From Planctomycetota bacterium (GTDB taxonomy: Bacteria > Planctomycetota > Phycisphaerae > Phycisphaerales > UBA1924): 64,000 nucleotides of DNA. Every line of letters begins with the position of its first letter. Position 1 is the first letter of the stretch. The position numbers and the translations under genes were made by a program. The notes beneath the pieces are model-generated. The model did no database searches, was not told where the DNA came from, and worked only from the letters and a program-made list of their open reading frames with translations. The DNA lies in assembly GCA_023432465.1 (NCBI GenBank), contig JAEYUO010000004.1:22457-86456 (forward strand), written 5' to 3'. Shown here piece after piece: positions 17,941-26,022 of the stretch.

Positions 17941-19203
17941 ATGCACCGCATGAAGAACCGATTTCGCCACTTTGCGCCTGCCGTCTGCGGGACGCTCGTC
18001 CTTCTCGGCCTGTCGCTCGCCGGGTGCCGCGACGATGCGCCCGCGCCGGCGGGTGCCCGCAGCGGCGGCAGTGATCGTCCGGCGGTACAGGTCAGTCTTG
18101 CACCGGTCCGCGAGGGGAACGCCTGGCGGAGCGTGGAAGTCACCGGAACGCTGTTTGGCGAAGAAGAGGCCACCATCGCCTCGAAGCTCAGCGGCCGGGT
18201 CGAGGCGATCGCCGCCGACCTTGGCGATCTGGCCCCCTCCGGAACGGTGCTGGCGCGGCTGGAGGCCAGGGACTACGAGCTTGTGCTTAGCGAGTCCGAA
18301 GCCGCGAGAGATTCCGCGCTCGCCCGACTGGGGCTCTCGGTGTTGCCCGGAAAGGGGTTTGATTCAGAGTCTCTTCCCGCGGTGCGCCGTGCCCGGGCCG
18401 AGGCCGCGAACGCCGCGGCACGTCTGGAGCGCGCGCAGCAACTCTTCGACCAGTCGCCCCCGCTTATCTCGGAGCAGGACTACGCGGATATCCGGACCGC
18501 GAACGATGTGGCGAGGGAGACCGCGGAGACCGAGTTGCTCACTGCCAAGGCGCTCCTGGCCGAGGCCCGCGCGCTGGAAACCGCCGTTGCCATGTCGCGA
18601 CAGAAGCTCTCCGATACGACCGTCATCGCCCCCGCGGCGATCAGCGGTTCCTCGCCGATCTCCTACACCGTCGCGCAGCGCATGGTTTCCCTGGGCGAGT
18701 ATGTCACGCCCGGGCAGGCGATGTTTCGTCTGGTTGCGACCGAACGAATCATCTTCCGCGCGCGTGTCGCTGAGCGATTCGCCGGGCAGGTGCGGCCCGG
18801 CCAGCAGGTGCACGTCTGGGTGGAGGCGTACGGCGAGCCGTTCGTCGGCGGGGTAAGCCGAGTCGCTCCGCAGATCGATCAGGAGTCGCGCACTTTCGCG
18901 ATTGAGGTGATTATCGACAACCCCCAGGGCAGGCTCAAACCGGGCGCGTTCGCCCGCGGTGAGGTGCGATTGCGTGAAGAAAGCGGGATCGACTTCGTTC
19001 CCGCGTCAGCGGTGGTCACCTTTGCAGGTGTCACTCGCGTCTTCAGCGTCGCCGATGGCAAGGCGAAGGAGCACCGCGTGCGGACCGGAATCCGCATCGG
19101 AGAAGAAGTCGAAATCATCGGCGGGCTTGCGGTCTCGGATGTCGTTGCCGCCGGTGCGGCGGGCTTGGCCGAGGGCGTAGCGGTCCGCATTGAGTCTCCG
19201 TAG
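17941..19203 (+). CDS. RND efflux periplasmic adaptor (membrane fusion protein), lipoprotein
   Basis: 420 residues from the ATG at 17941; a second ATG at 17950 is equally good. The lipobox LLGLSLAGC anchors the protein. Barrel-sandwich hybrid halves flank an alpha-helical hairpin (AARDSALARLGLS to LAEARALETAVAMS), followed by beta-barrel and membrane-proximal domains (VWVEAYGEPFVGGVSRV; ARGEVRLREESGIDFVPASAV). It belongs with the divergent RND permease and TolC genes; splitting the adaptor from the pump operon by the shared regulator is unusual but seen. It bridges pump and outer-membrane channel. Confidence 0.9.
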   Translation: MHRMKNRFRHFAPAVCGTLVLLGLSLAGCRDDAPAPAGARSGGSDRPAVQVSLAPVREGNAWRSVEVTGTLFGEEEATIASKLSGRVEAIAADLGDLAPSGTVLARLEARDYELVLSESEAARDSALARLGLSVLPGKGFDSESLPAVRRARAEAANAAARLERAQQLFDQSPPLISEQDYADIRTANDVARETAETELLTAKALLAEARALETAVAMSRQKLSDTTVIAPAAISGSSPISYTVAQRMVSLGEYVTPGQAMFRLVATERIIFRARVAERFAGQVRPGQQVHVWVEAYGEPFVGGVSRVAPQIDQESRTFAIEVIIDNPQGRLKPGAFARGEVRLREESGIDFVPASAVVTFAGVTRVFSVADGKAKEHRVRTGIRIGEEVEIIGGLAVSDVVAAGAAGLAEGVAVRIESP

Positions 19204-19207
19204 CAAA

Positions 19208-19240
19208 GCGGGCCGACTCGGTATGACCAAATCGGCCCGC
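19208..19240 (+). terminator. Stem-loop after the adaptor gene
   Basis: A perfect 9-bp stem (GCGGGCCGA / TCGGCCCGC) with a 15-nt loop begins 5 bp after the stop codon. There is no T-run, so it is a weak intrinsic terminator or an RNA end-protecting stem. Confidence 0.45.
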
Positions 19241-19301
19241 CTGAATGTCTATGCGATCATCGCGAGTTCCGCGGATCGACCCGTGAACAGGTCGATCACC
19301 G

Positions 19302-21236
19302 TCAGCTCGCGAACCACGCGCTCAGGAAGGCGAAGATGTCCGGCACATCGGTGCGGCCATCGCCGTCGAAGTCTCCATCGCCCCGGAACCAGAACGCCAG
19401 AAAGGCGAAGATGTCCGGCACGCCGACGCCGCCGGACTGATCGATGTCGGCGATGCAGCTGCTCATCCAGGAGTTGATCGCCGCGCGGATCTGCTCCCGC
19501 ATCTGCTCGTGGATGGCCCGGCTGAGCGCGGCCTGGCTGCCCGCGGCGGTGTCGTTGGTGATCTGGTTGTAGTAACCGCCGTACACAAACTCGCGCGGCG
19601 AGATCTGGCACGAACTCTTGTGGGGGATCGAGATCCACGAGTACCCGGTGCGGTAGGCGGTGCCGCCCAGCCCGTAGTTCCCACCCTTGGTGGCGTACTC
19701 GACCTGGTTGAGGAAGGTCGGGCGGTAGAACGCGGGCAGCCCGGCGGCGGAGAACTCCTCATTGATGATGTCGATCAGCGTCTGCGAAAGACCGTTGATC
19801 ATGATGGTGCGGAAGGAGTCGCGATTGGGCGGGGACAGCAACCCATTGCTCACGGCCTCATGAATGCGGCCGAGGTCCTCGAGCGTCACCTGGTTTGGCG
19901 GCAGGCCGCACCCGATGTGGTGCTGCATGTTCGTTCCGTTCATGCCCAGGGCCGAGGCAACGTTGTTGAGCTGCGCAAACCCACCGAAGCTCGTGGTGAC
20001 GGTGAAGGTCGCTTCGTTGTCGGACTGCACCATCATCCGCGAGAGCACGGTCTGCAACTGCAGGTTTTGAACGTTCGGGTCGTTGGGGTTCGGGCACGAG
20101 TCGTAGCCCGGCTGGTTGATGCCCCCGCCGCCAAGATACGGGAAGGTTGTGTTAAGCGTCGTGGTCGAACCCGGAGCCTGCATCGCGAGGAATGCGGTGA
20201 CGTGGTGCAGCAGCTTGAGCGAGCTCGCCGGCTCGAACTGCCGGTCGTGCTGCAGCGCCGAAACGATCGGACCGTTCACTCGCTTGCAGTAGAAGCCCCA
20301 GAACCCGTCGGAGATGTCCGCCGCCATGATGTCGCGGGAGCGGGTCTCGGGCGCGTTGAGGTTGTTCACGAATGCGCCGGAGAACACGGTGTCCCCGGCC
20401 GCACCGGGTTGACGGTCAAGATGAATCAGACGGGTGCCGTACTGATCGGTGAACGCGGCGATCTGCGAAGCGGTCCAGCCGTAGAACCACCAATGGTGGT
20501 TCACGCCAGGGGCGAAGTCTTCCAGCAGGACGCAGTACGTCCCCGATCCATCTCGCTCGATCTGGACAACGCGCTGTCCCTGCGCAATCGCAGCAGATAC
20601 CTCCGCGGGCGTCGCATCTGCAAGGAACGTCCAGTCGCGGGCGAGGCCGCCCGCATCCGGAACCAGAACAGCCGAGTAGCGGCGCAGTCCGCCCTCGACG
20701 TACGTGTCAACGTCGATGACCCGCGCATTGTTGCTCTGCGCAAAGTCGCGGACCTGCTGCTCGGTCCTGCCCGCGATCCACCAGTTGGCGGGCGAGAAGT
20801 CGTCGCCGGAGTTCTCGATGCTGGCGTAGGCGTAGCGCACGACGCCGCCCGTCTCATACGGCTCCAGATCGATCAACCGGTGCCCGTTGGTGCTCAGGGC
20901 CGAGTTCACCTGGGCTTCTGTTCGATCCGTGTTCCAGTCGAACGATTTGTTGAAACTGCCCGAGTCCAGCACGAACAACGCGGTGAAGCGCTGCGGGCTC
21001 GTGCCGTCGATCGGCTCCAGATCGATCGGGCGATATCCCTCGCCAACTTTCGTCGCGATGTCGGCGTGAGTGGCATTCGTCAGGTACCACCAACCGGTCT
21101 TTGCCGTATTGTCCCGGTCGGGGCTGGCGGCGGCGAATGCGGCTCCGGCGGCGACAAGGCCGGCGACCGCGGCGAGCGCGGCGGAGCTCGCCGGATGGCG
21201 AGGACCGGAGGTATTGATGGCGTTCGTGGAAGGCAT
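19302..21236 (-). CDS. Secreted serine hydrolase (beta-lactamase fold) with WW-type N-terminal repeats and dockerin-like tail
   Basis: 644 residues with a signal peptide (about 1-36). Residues 40-310 hold about five degenerate repeats of the form WWYLTNAT..DIATKVGEGYRPIDLE, as found in polyglycine-hydrolase-like proteins. The C-terminal catalytic domain has class A beta-lactamase-type motifs: SSLK (SxxK nucleophile), SDN and TKGG in order. It ends with two dockerin-like calcium loops (ADIDQSGGVGVPDIFAFLAF; DGDFDGDGRTDVPDIFAFLS), a C-terminal tail typical of planctomycete exported proteins. A peptidase or esterase acting outside the cell is more likely than antibiotic resistance, which is an inference from the repeats. 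Confidence 0.85.
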   Translation of the reverse strand: MPSTNAINTSGPRHPASSAALAAVAGLVAAGAAFAAASPDRDNTAKTGWWYLTNATHADIATKVGEGYRPIDLEPIDGTSPQRFTALFVLDSGSFNKSFDWNTDRTEAQVNSALSTNGHRLIDLEPYETGGVVRYAYASIENSGDDFSPANWWIAGRTEQQVRDFAQSNNARVIDVDTYVEGGLRRYSAVLVPDAGGLARDWTFLADATPAEVSAAIAQGQRVVQIERDGSGTYCVLLEDFAPGVNHHWWFYGWTASQIAAFTDQYGTRLIHLDRQPGAAGDTVFSGAFVNNLNAPETRSRDIMAADISDGFWGFYCKRVNGPIVSALQHDRQFEPASSLKLLHHVTAFLAMQAPGSTTTLNTTFPYLGGGGINQPGYDSCPNPNDPNVQNLQLQTVLSRMMVQSDNEATFTVTTSFGGFAQLNNVASALGMNGTNMQHHIGCGLPPNQVTLEDLGRIHEAVSNGLLSPPNRDSFRTIMINGLSQTLIDIINEEFSAAGLPAFYRPTFLNQVEYATKGGNYGLGGTAYRTGYSWISIPHKSSCQISPREFVYGGYYNQITNDTAAGSQAALSRAIHEQMREQIRAAINSWMSSCIADIDQSGGVGVPDIFAFLAFWFRGDGDFDGDGRTDVPDIFAFLSAWFAS

Positions 21237-21513
21237 GGGCGAGTCTCCTTGCAGTGGGTGAAGCTGGGGTGTCGGGCCCGGGTGTTCGGGGTCTCACGCC
21301 GCCAGTGGGGGGCATGAACCCCCTCGGGCTCTTCAGATAGAGCGACGGCCTGCTCCCCGTGTGACATCAGCACGAGGAAATCTGTACCTGGCCGATTCGA
21401 GCGGATCGAGAACCTCGGGGATCTGGGGTCTCGCCCTGCCCGGAGGCGTTGGCGGAGAGGCCTGCGAAGCTCACCCCAGTCGGGGTGGACTTTGCGCGGC
21501 CCTACCATCGTCA

Positions 21514-22221
21514 ATGGGGATGGCGCGGAATCGAACCCCCGAACTGATGGATGACCCCGCAGTCGATGCGGGTGATCACCGCACGGCGCTTCGGGAACTC
21601 GCCCGTTTGAACCGCGTGACCAAGATCGACGGTCTGATCTGGAATGAGGTCCGGCCGCTCGCCGCACGGTGCGCCCGGCCGCTCCGGCTTCTGGATGTCG
21701 CAACCGGCTCAGCGGACCTGCCCATCCAACTGGCAGCGCGGGCGAGGGCCGAGGGGCTTGCGATCGAACTGCACGGGTGCGATATCAGCCCGGTCGCGAT
21801 CGATGCGGCTCGAGCCAATGTGCAGAAGGCGGGTGAGGAGGTATCCCTGCAACGGATCGACGTTCTTACCGAGCCTTTGCCGGAGAGGTTCGATGTTGCG
21901 CACTGCGGCCTGTTCCTGCATCACTTTGATCCGCCGCAGGTCGAGCACATCCTCAGGAGCATGTCGCGAGCGGCGAGCACCGTCATCGTGCAGGATCTCC
22001 GGCGAACGCGGCTGGGGCTGGCCATGGCATGGGCGGTTCCGCGCGTGCTCAGCCGATCGAAGATCGTTCAGATTGACGCCGTCCGGAGCGTCCACGGGGC
22101 CTACACCCTCGAAGAGATGGGTGGCATGGCCAAGCGGGCCGGGCTGTCGGGGGCGGAGCTTCGCACGGTGTTCCCGGAAAGGCAACTGCTGGTTTGGCAT
22201 CGCCGCGAGTCAACACGATGA
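21514..22221 (+). CDS. Class I SAM-dependent methyltransferase of the type III PKS operon
   Basis: 235 residues from the ATG at 21514; the ATG at 21520 or 21547 would also fit, and no strong ribosome-binding site decides. SAM-binding motif I is LLDVATGSADLPIQLA; GCDISPVAIDAARANV and DVAHCGLFLHHFDPPQ supply the acidic ribose contact and motif II. The fold resembles UbiE/BioC-type enzymes. Its stop overlaps the start of the FAD oxidoreductase (ATGA), which in turn overlaps the PKS, so it most likely methylates the polyketide product on carbon or oxygen. Confidence 0.85.
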   Translation: MGMARNRTPELMDDPAVDAGDHRTALRELARLNRVTKIDGLIWNEVRPLAARCARPLRLLDVATGSADLPIQLAARARAEGLAIELHGCDISPVAIDAARANVQKAGEEVSLQRIDVLTEPLPERFDVAHCGLFLHHFDPPQVEHILRSMSRAASTVIVQDLRRTRLGLAMAWAVPRVLSRSKIVQIDAVRSVHGAYTLEEMGGMAKRAGLSGAELRTVFPERQLLVWHRRESTR

Positions 22222-23399
22222 ATGATGCGGACGTTTTCGCCGCGGCCCACGAGCCGTGGGATGCGGTCATCGTTGGCGCGGGTGTTGCCGGAAGTGTGTG
22301 CGCGCTCGCGCTGGCGGGCGGGAGGAGCAGGGGGGAGCGGGGCCATGGCCCAGTTCGGCGCGTCCTGCTTGTTGAGCGTTCCGCGGCGCCGCGTCAGAAG
22401 GTGTGCGGGTGCTGCCTTGCACCCGGCGGCGTCGCCGCGCTCGCGTCCGCGGGAGTCGCAGACGTGCTGAGCGATGCGCTATCGATGAATGCTTGCGAGC
22501 TGCGCATCGGTGGTCACGCGGCGCTCCTGCCCGCGCCGGGCTTCCGAGTCATCGGGCGAGATGTTCTGGACTGCCGGCTCGCCGCCGCAGCGCACGCCGC
22601 GGGCGCGCGTGTCCTGACCGGCTGGAGCGCACGCGTGCAATCCGATGGAACGGTGCGACTTGGAAGGCGCACCGGCGGCGTGGTGTTCCTCCGGGCGCGC
22701 GCGGTCATCGTCGCCGATGGCTTGGGCGGCTCATCGCTCGCGGACCGACCGGAGTTCGGCTGGTGGATCGATCCGCGAAGCCGCATGGGACTCGGAGCAT
22801 CACTCTCTCGCTCACCTGTGCCTCTCCCGAGCGGTCAGATGGCCATGCTCTGCGGCCGCTTCGGTTACCTCGGACTCGTTCGTCTGCCGACGGGAGAGAT
22901 CGATGCCGCGGCATCGCTTGACCCCGCGGCGGCTCGCGAGGCTGGCGGTCCAGCGCAGGTGTGCACGGAGCTTGTGAGGAGCGTCGGTGGCGACGCGGAG
23001 GCACTGTCAGGCGCGAGTTGGCGCGGCACGCCGCTGCTGACGCGCCGCCGCACGTGCATCGAATTCGGCAATGTGTACGTTGTGGGAGACGCGGCGGGAT
23101 ATGTGGAGCCCTTCACCGGCGAAGGAATGACATGGGCGATTCGCAGCGCACTGCTCGCAGCCCAGATCATCGAGGCGAGGCTTGCCGGCCGCGCTGCCCC
23201 CGGCGATTGGACAGCGGCCTATCGGCAGGGGGTCGCCTCCGAGCATCGCCGCTGCGGCGTCGTTGCGTGTCTGTCACGATCGCCGCGCGCCGTCCGGGCG
23301 GCTCTCGCCATCGGGTCATGCGTGCCCTCGCTCTTGGGCCGAGTCGCCACTGCGCTCGGACCCAAGCCCCCCCTGGTGCATCAAGGACGGTGCGCATGA
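22218..23399 (+). CDS. FAD-dependent oxidoreductase, geranylgeranyl-reductase-like
   Basis: 393 residues from the ATG at 22218 (overlapping the previous stop). An upstream ATG at 22194 is possible but lies inside the methyltransferase gene. Dinucleotide-binding motif VIVGAGVAGSVCALALAGG near the N terminus; GD motif YVVGDAAGYVEPFTGEGMTW, typical of this subfamily of flavin hydroxylases/reductases; short C-terminal helix region. It sits between methyltransferase and type III PKS, all translationally coupled, so it probably oxidises or reduces the PKS product (alkylresorcinol or pyrone hydroxylation would fit). Substrate not known. Confidence 0.85.
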   Translation: MNDADVFAAAHEPWDAVIVGAGVAGSVCALALAGGRSRGERGHGPVRRVLLVERSAAPRQKVCGCCLAPGGVAALASAGVADVLSDALSMNACELRIGGHAALLPAPGFRVIGRDVLDCRLAAAAHAAGARVLTGWSARVQSDGTVRLGRRTGGVVFLRARAVIVADGLGGSSLADRPEFGWWIDPRSRMGLGASLSRSPVPLPSGQMAMLCGRFGYLGLVRLPTGEIDAAASLDPAAAREAGGPAQVCTELVRSVGGDAEALSGASWRGTPLLTRRRTCIEFGNVYVVGDAAGYVEPFTGEGMTWAIRSALLAAQIIEARLAGRAAPGDWTAAYRQGVASEHRRCGVVACLSRSPRAVRAALAIGSCVPSLLGRVATALGPKPPLVHQGRCA

Positions 23400-24463
23400 C
23401 GGTACGAATCCTGTCGATCGGCACAGCAACCCCGCCGGGCAGACTGACCCAGGAACGGACCGCCGTTCTCGGCCGCACCTTTGCGCCCACATCCGTGGCT
23501 GAGGGCGCGATCGAGGCTCTGCACCGCCGCACCCGCATCGACACACGCGCTTCGGTTCTGGTTGATGCCGCCAGCGGGCAGCAGTCCTTCTATCCGCCCA
23601 ACGATGGTGGCGATGGCCCCACGACCGCGGCAAGGATGGCCGTGTTTGCGAGTGAGTCGTCATCGCTTGCCTTCGAGGCCTCTGCGAACGCGCTCCGCGG
23701 CGCGGCGGTCGAGCCTGCGCGCGTATCGCATCTGGTCACGGTCTCATGCACGGGGTTCGCGTCGCCGGGTGTGGATCAGTTGCTCGTGAAGAAGCTGGGC
23801 CTGAGCGCCGGCATTGGCCGCACCCACATCGGCTTCATGGGATGCCACGGAGCGCTCAACGGCATTGCGGTGGCAAAGGCACTCGCCTCGGCGGATCCGG
23901 CCGCGGTCGTTCTGCTCTGCTGTGTCGAGCTGTGCAGCCTGCACATGCACTACAGCGATCGTGTTGATCAGTTGATCGCCAATGCCCTGTTCGCCGATGG
24001 CGCGGCCGCGGCGGTCCTTGCGCAGTCCACGGACAACCATCGCCCCGAAGTCCGTGCGTGTCGATCCTGGCTGGTGCCCGGTTCCGCCGACCTGATGTCC
24101 TGGCACATCGGAGACAACGGGTTCGTCATGACCCTCGCTCCAAAGGTGCCCGAGCGGCTCAGCCTGGTCGTTCCCGGCTGGATGGATACCGTGCTGGACT
24201 CATGCGGCCTCCGGCGAACAGATGTCGGTGGTTGGGCGATCCACCCGGGCGGTCCGCGAATTGTCGATGCGCTGACCGCGGCGCTCGGCATGGCGGACGG
24301 CAGCGGCCACGATTCTTTGGAAGTACTGCGACAGAATGGCAACATGTCCTCGCCAACCATCTTGTTCATCCTGGATCGGATGGGGCGTAAGAACCGGCCG
24401 CGCCCGTGGGTGGCGATGGCATTCGGGCCGGGCTTGGCGGCAGAAGCCGTGGTGCTGATCTGA
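23396..24463 (+). CDS. Type III polyketide synthase
   Basis: 355 residues from the ATG at 23396, which overlaps the previous stop (ATGA); longer frames upstream are shadows. The catalytic triad is visible: Cys150 in GFMGCHGALNG, His283 in WAIHPGGPRIV, and Asn316 in NGNMSSPT. FADGAAAAVL is also a family motif. Such enzymes condense malonyl units on fatty acyl or other CoA starters without an acyl carrier protein. The operon partners (methyltransferase, flavoprotein) point to a tailored alkylresorcinol, alkylpyrone or quinone. The exact product cannot be read from sequence. Confidence 0.93.
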   Translation: MTVRILSIGTATPPGRLTQERTAVLGRTFAPTSVAEGAIEALHRRTRIDTRASVLVDAASGQQSFYPPNDGGDGPTTAARMAVFASESSSLAFEASANALRGAAVEPARVSHLVTVSCTGFASPGVDQLLVKKLGLSAGIGRTHIGFMGCHGALNGIAVAKALASADPAAVVLLCCVELCSLHMHYSDRVDQLIANALFADGAAAAVLAQSTDNHRPEVRACRSWLVPGSADLMSWHIGDNGFVMTLAPKVPERLSLVVPGWMDTVLDSCGLRRTDVGGWAIHPGGPRIVDALTAALGMADGSGHDSLEVLRQNGNMSSPTILFILDRMGRKNRPRPWVAMAFGPGLAAEAVVLI

Positions 24464-24558
24464 AGTTGCGGTGAACGCGGGGAGCCCCGGGGCGTACAAC
24501 AATCACGCCGGCGGTAGCCACCGCGGCAAACGGCTCGATCTATTCATACCGCTCATCC

Positions 24559-26022
24559 ATGACGGCTCTGCTTGCGAAGACGAGACATATGCCCGATCCA
24601 TCCGCTCAGAATGATGTTCGCACGCTCAAGCAGCTCCGCCAGACGGACTGGCGGTCTCGGAGTGTCAAGCTCGAGCTGCGCGAGAACATGACGCGTGCGC
24701 TTGCGGAAGGTCAGGGGACAACACTTTTCCCGGGCATCATCGGCTACGACGCGACAGTGATCCCGGAACTTGTGCACGCGGTCCTTGCCGGGCACGACAT
24801 GCTCTTTCTTGGTGAGAAGGGGCAGGGCAAGAGCCGCCTGATGCGGCAACTGATCCGTTTCCTGGACGCGTATCTACCGTATCTCGATATCCCCGGCTGT
24901 CCGGTGCACGAAGACCCCGAGAAGCCGATCACGCTCGCGGGGAGAGAGTTCCTGGCCAAGCACGGTGAGAACGCGCCGATCGCGTGGTGGCCGCGAGACG
25001 CACGCTACGCTGAACGCCTCGCGCCGGGTACCAAGTTCGCGGATGTGATTGGCGAGATCGACCCATCGAAGCTCGCACGCGGTGTTTCGCTGGGCGCGGA
25101 GGAGTCGCTCTTCTTCGGGCTCATCCCTCGCATGCACCGGGGCATCTTTGCGATGAACGAGCTGCCCGACCTCGATGATGCGGTGCAGGTTGGGCTGTTC
25201 AATGTTCTCGAAGAGCGGGATGTGCAGATCCGCGGCTTCCCCGTTCGGTTCGACCTCGACATCGCCGTGCTGTTTTCCGCGAACCCCACGACGTATAACC
25301 GGTCTGGCAAGGTCATCCCGCAGCTCAAGGACCGCATCGGCTCGACGATCCAGACACACTATCCGCGTGAGCGAGACATGGCGATCGAGATCACCGAGCA
25401 GGAAGCGCTGAAGGAACTCTCGCTGGGCGGGAATTACCCGGTGCTTGTGCCGCGCTTCATGAAGGAGATCGTCGAGGAGATCTCGATCGTGGCGCGGCGG
25501 AGCAAGTACGTCGATCATGCATCGGGAGTGTCGGCGCGGTTCTCGATCGCGAACTATCGCGTGATGATTGCGTCGGCACGTCGCCGCGGGATTGTCCTCG
25601 GCGAGCGGCCGAGCGTGCCCCGCATCAGCGACCTGGCGCACTTCCACTCGACAGCCGCAGGCAAGGTGGAGCTCGACCTGATGTCGAGCCACCAGCTTAC
25701 CGAGTCGCAGGCGCTGGATGCCATCTTCGCCGAGGCGATACGCAATGTGTTCAAGGAGTACGTGCAGGAACACGGCATCGGTGAGATCGCGGAGATGTTT
25801 GCCAAGGGGGTGAAGATTGAAGTGGGGGATATGCTCCCCAGTTCGCACTACGAAGCCCTGCTCCAGCGTGTGCCTCCTGTGTGGGACAAGGCGTTTGAGG
25901 TGAACGCATCGAGTGACCCCGCCGTCCGCGCAAGCTGCGTGGAGTTTGTGCTCGCCGGGCTGTGGGCCAGCGACAAGGTCAGCCGGGCTGTACGGCATGG
26001 TCGCGTGGAGTTTGAGACGTGA
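24559..26022 (+). CDS. MoxR/ChlI-type AAA+ ATPase
   Basis: 487 residues. Walker A GEKGQGKS lies at residues 85-92; the AAA+ core continues with IFAMNELPDLDDAVQVGLFN (Walker B region) and VLFSANPTTYNRSGKVIPQL (sensor 1 and the helix-2 insert of the ChlI/MoxR clade). The C-terminal part is helical (AIFAEAIRNVFKEYVQEHG). Its stop overlaps the GTG start of the VWA protein (GTGA). MoxR-VWA pairs act as chaperone-like machines that mature or remodel partner proteins; the client here is unknown. An ATG at 24589 is an alternative start. Confidence 0.88.
   Translation: MTALLAKTRHMPDPSAQNDVRTLKQLRQTDWRSRSVKLELRENMTRALAEGQGTTLFPGIIGYDATVIPELVHAVLAGHDMLFLGEKGQGKSRLMRQLIRFLDAYLPYLDIPGCPVHEDPEKPITLAGREFLAKHGENAPIAWWPRDARYAERLAPGTKFADVIGEIDPSKLARGVSLGAEESLFFGLIPRMHRGIFAMNELPDLDDAVQVGLFNVLEERDVQIRGFPVRFDLDIAVLFSANPTTYNRSGKVIPQLKDRIGSTIQTHYPRERDMAIEITEQEALKELSLGGNYPVLVPRFMKEIVEEISIVARRSKYVDHASGVSARFSIANYRVMIASARRRGIVLGERPSVPRISDLAHFHSTAAGKVELDLMSSHQLTESQALDAIFAEAIRNVFKEYVQEHGIGEIAEMFAKGVKIEVGDMLPSSHYEALLQRVPPVWDKAFEVNASSDPAVRASCVEFVLAGLWASDKVSRAVRHGRVEFET

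Noticed and set aside
21520..21600. A tRNA-like T-arm (AATCGAACCCCC) upstream of the methyltransferase
   Set aside because: No acceptor or anticodon stem can be built around it; it lies in the coding start of the methyltransferase.
22961..23395. N-terminal extension of the type III PKS
   Set aside because: It is inside the FAD oxidoreductase gene and Arg-rich; homology starts at the ATG at 23396.
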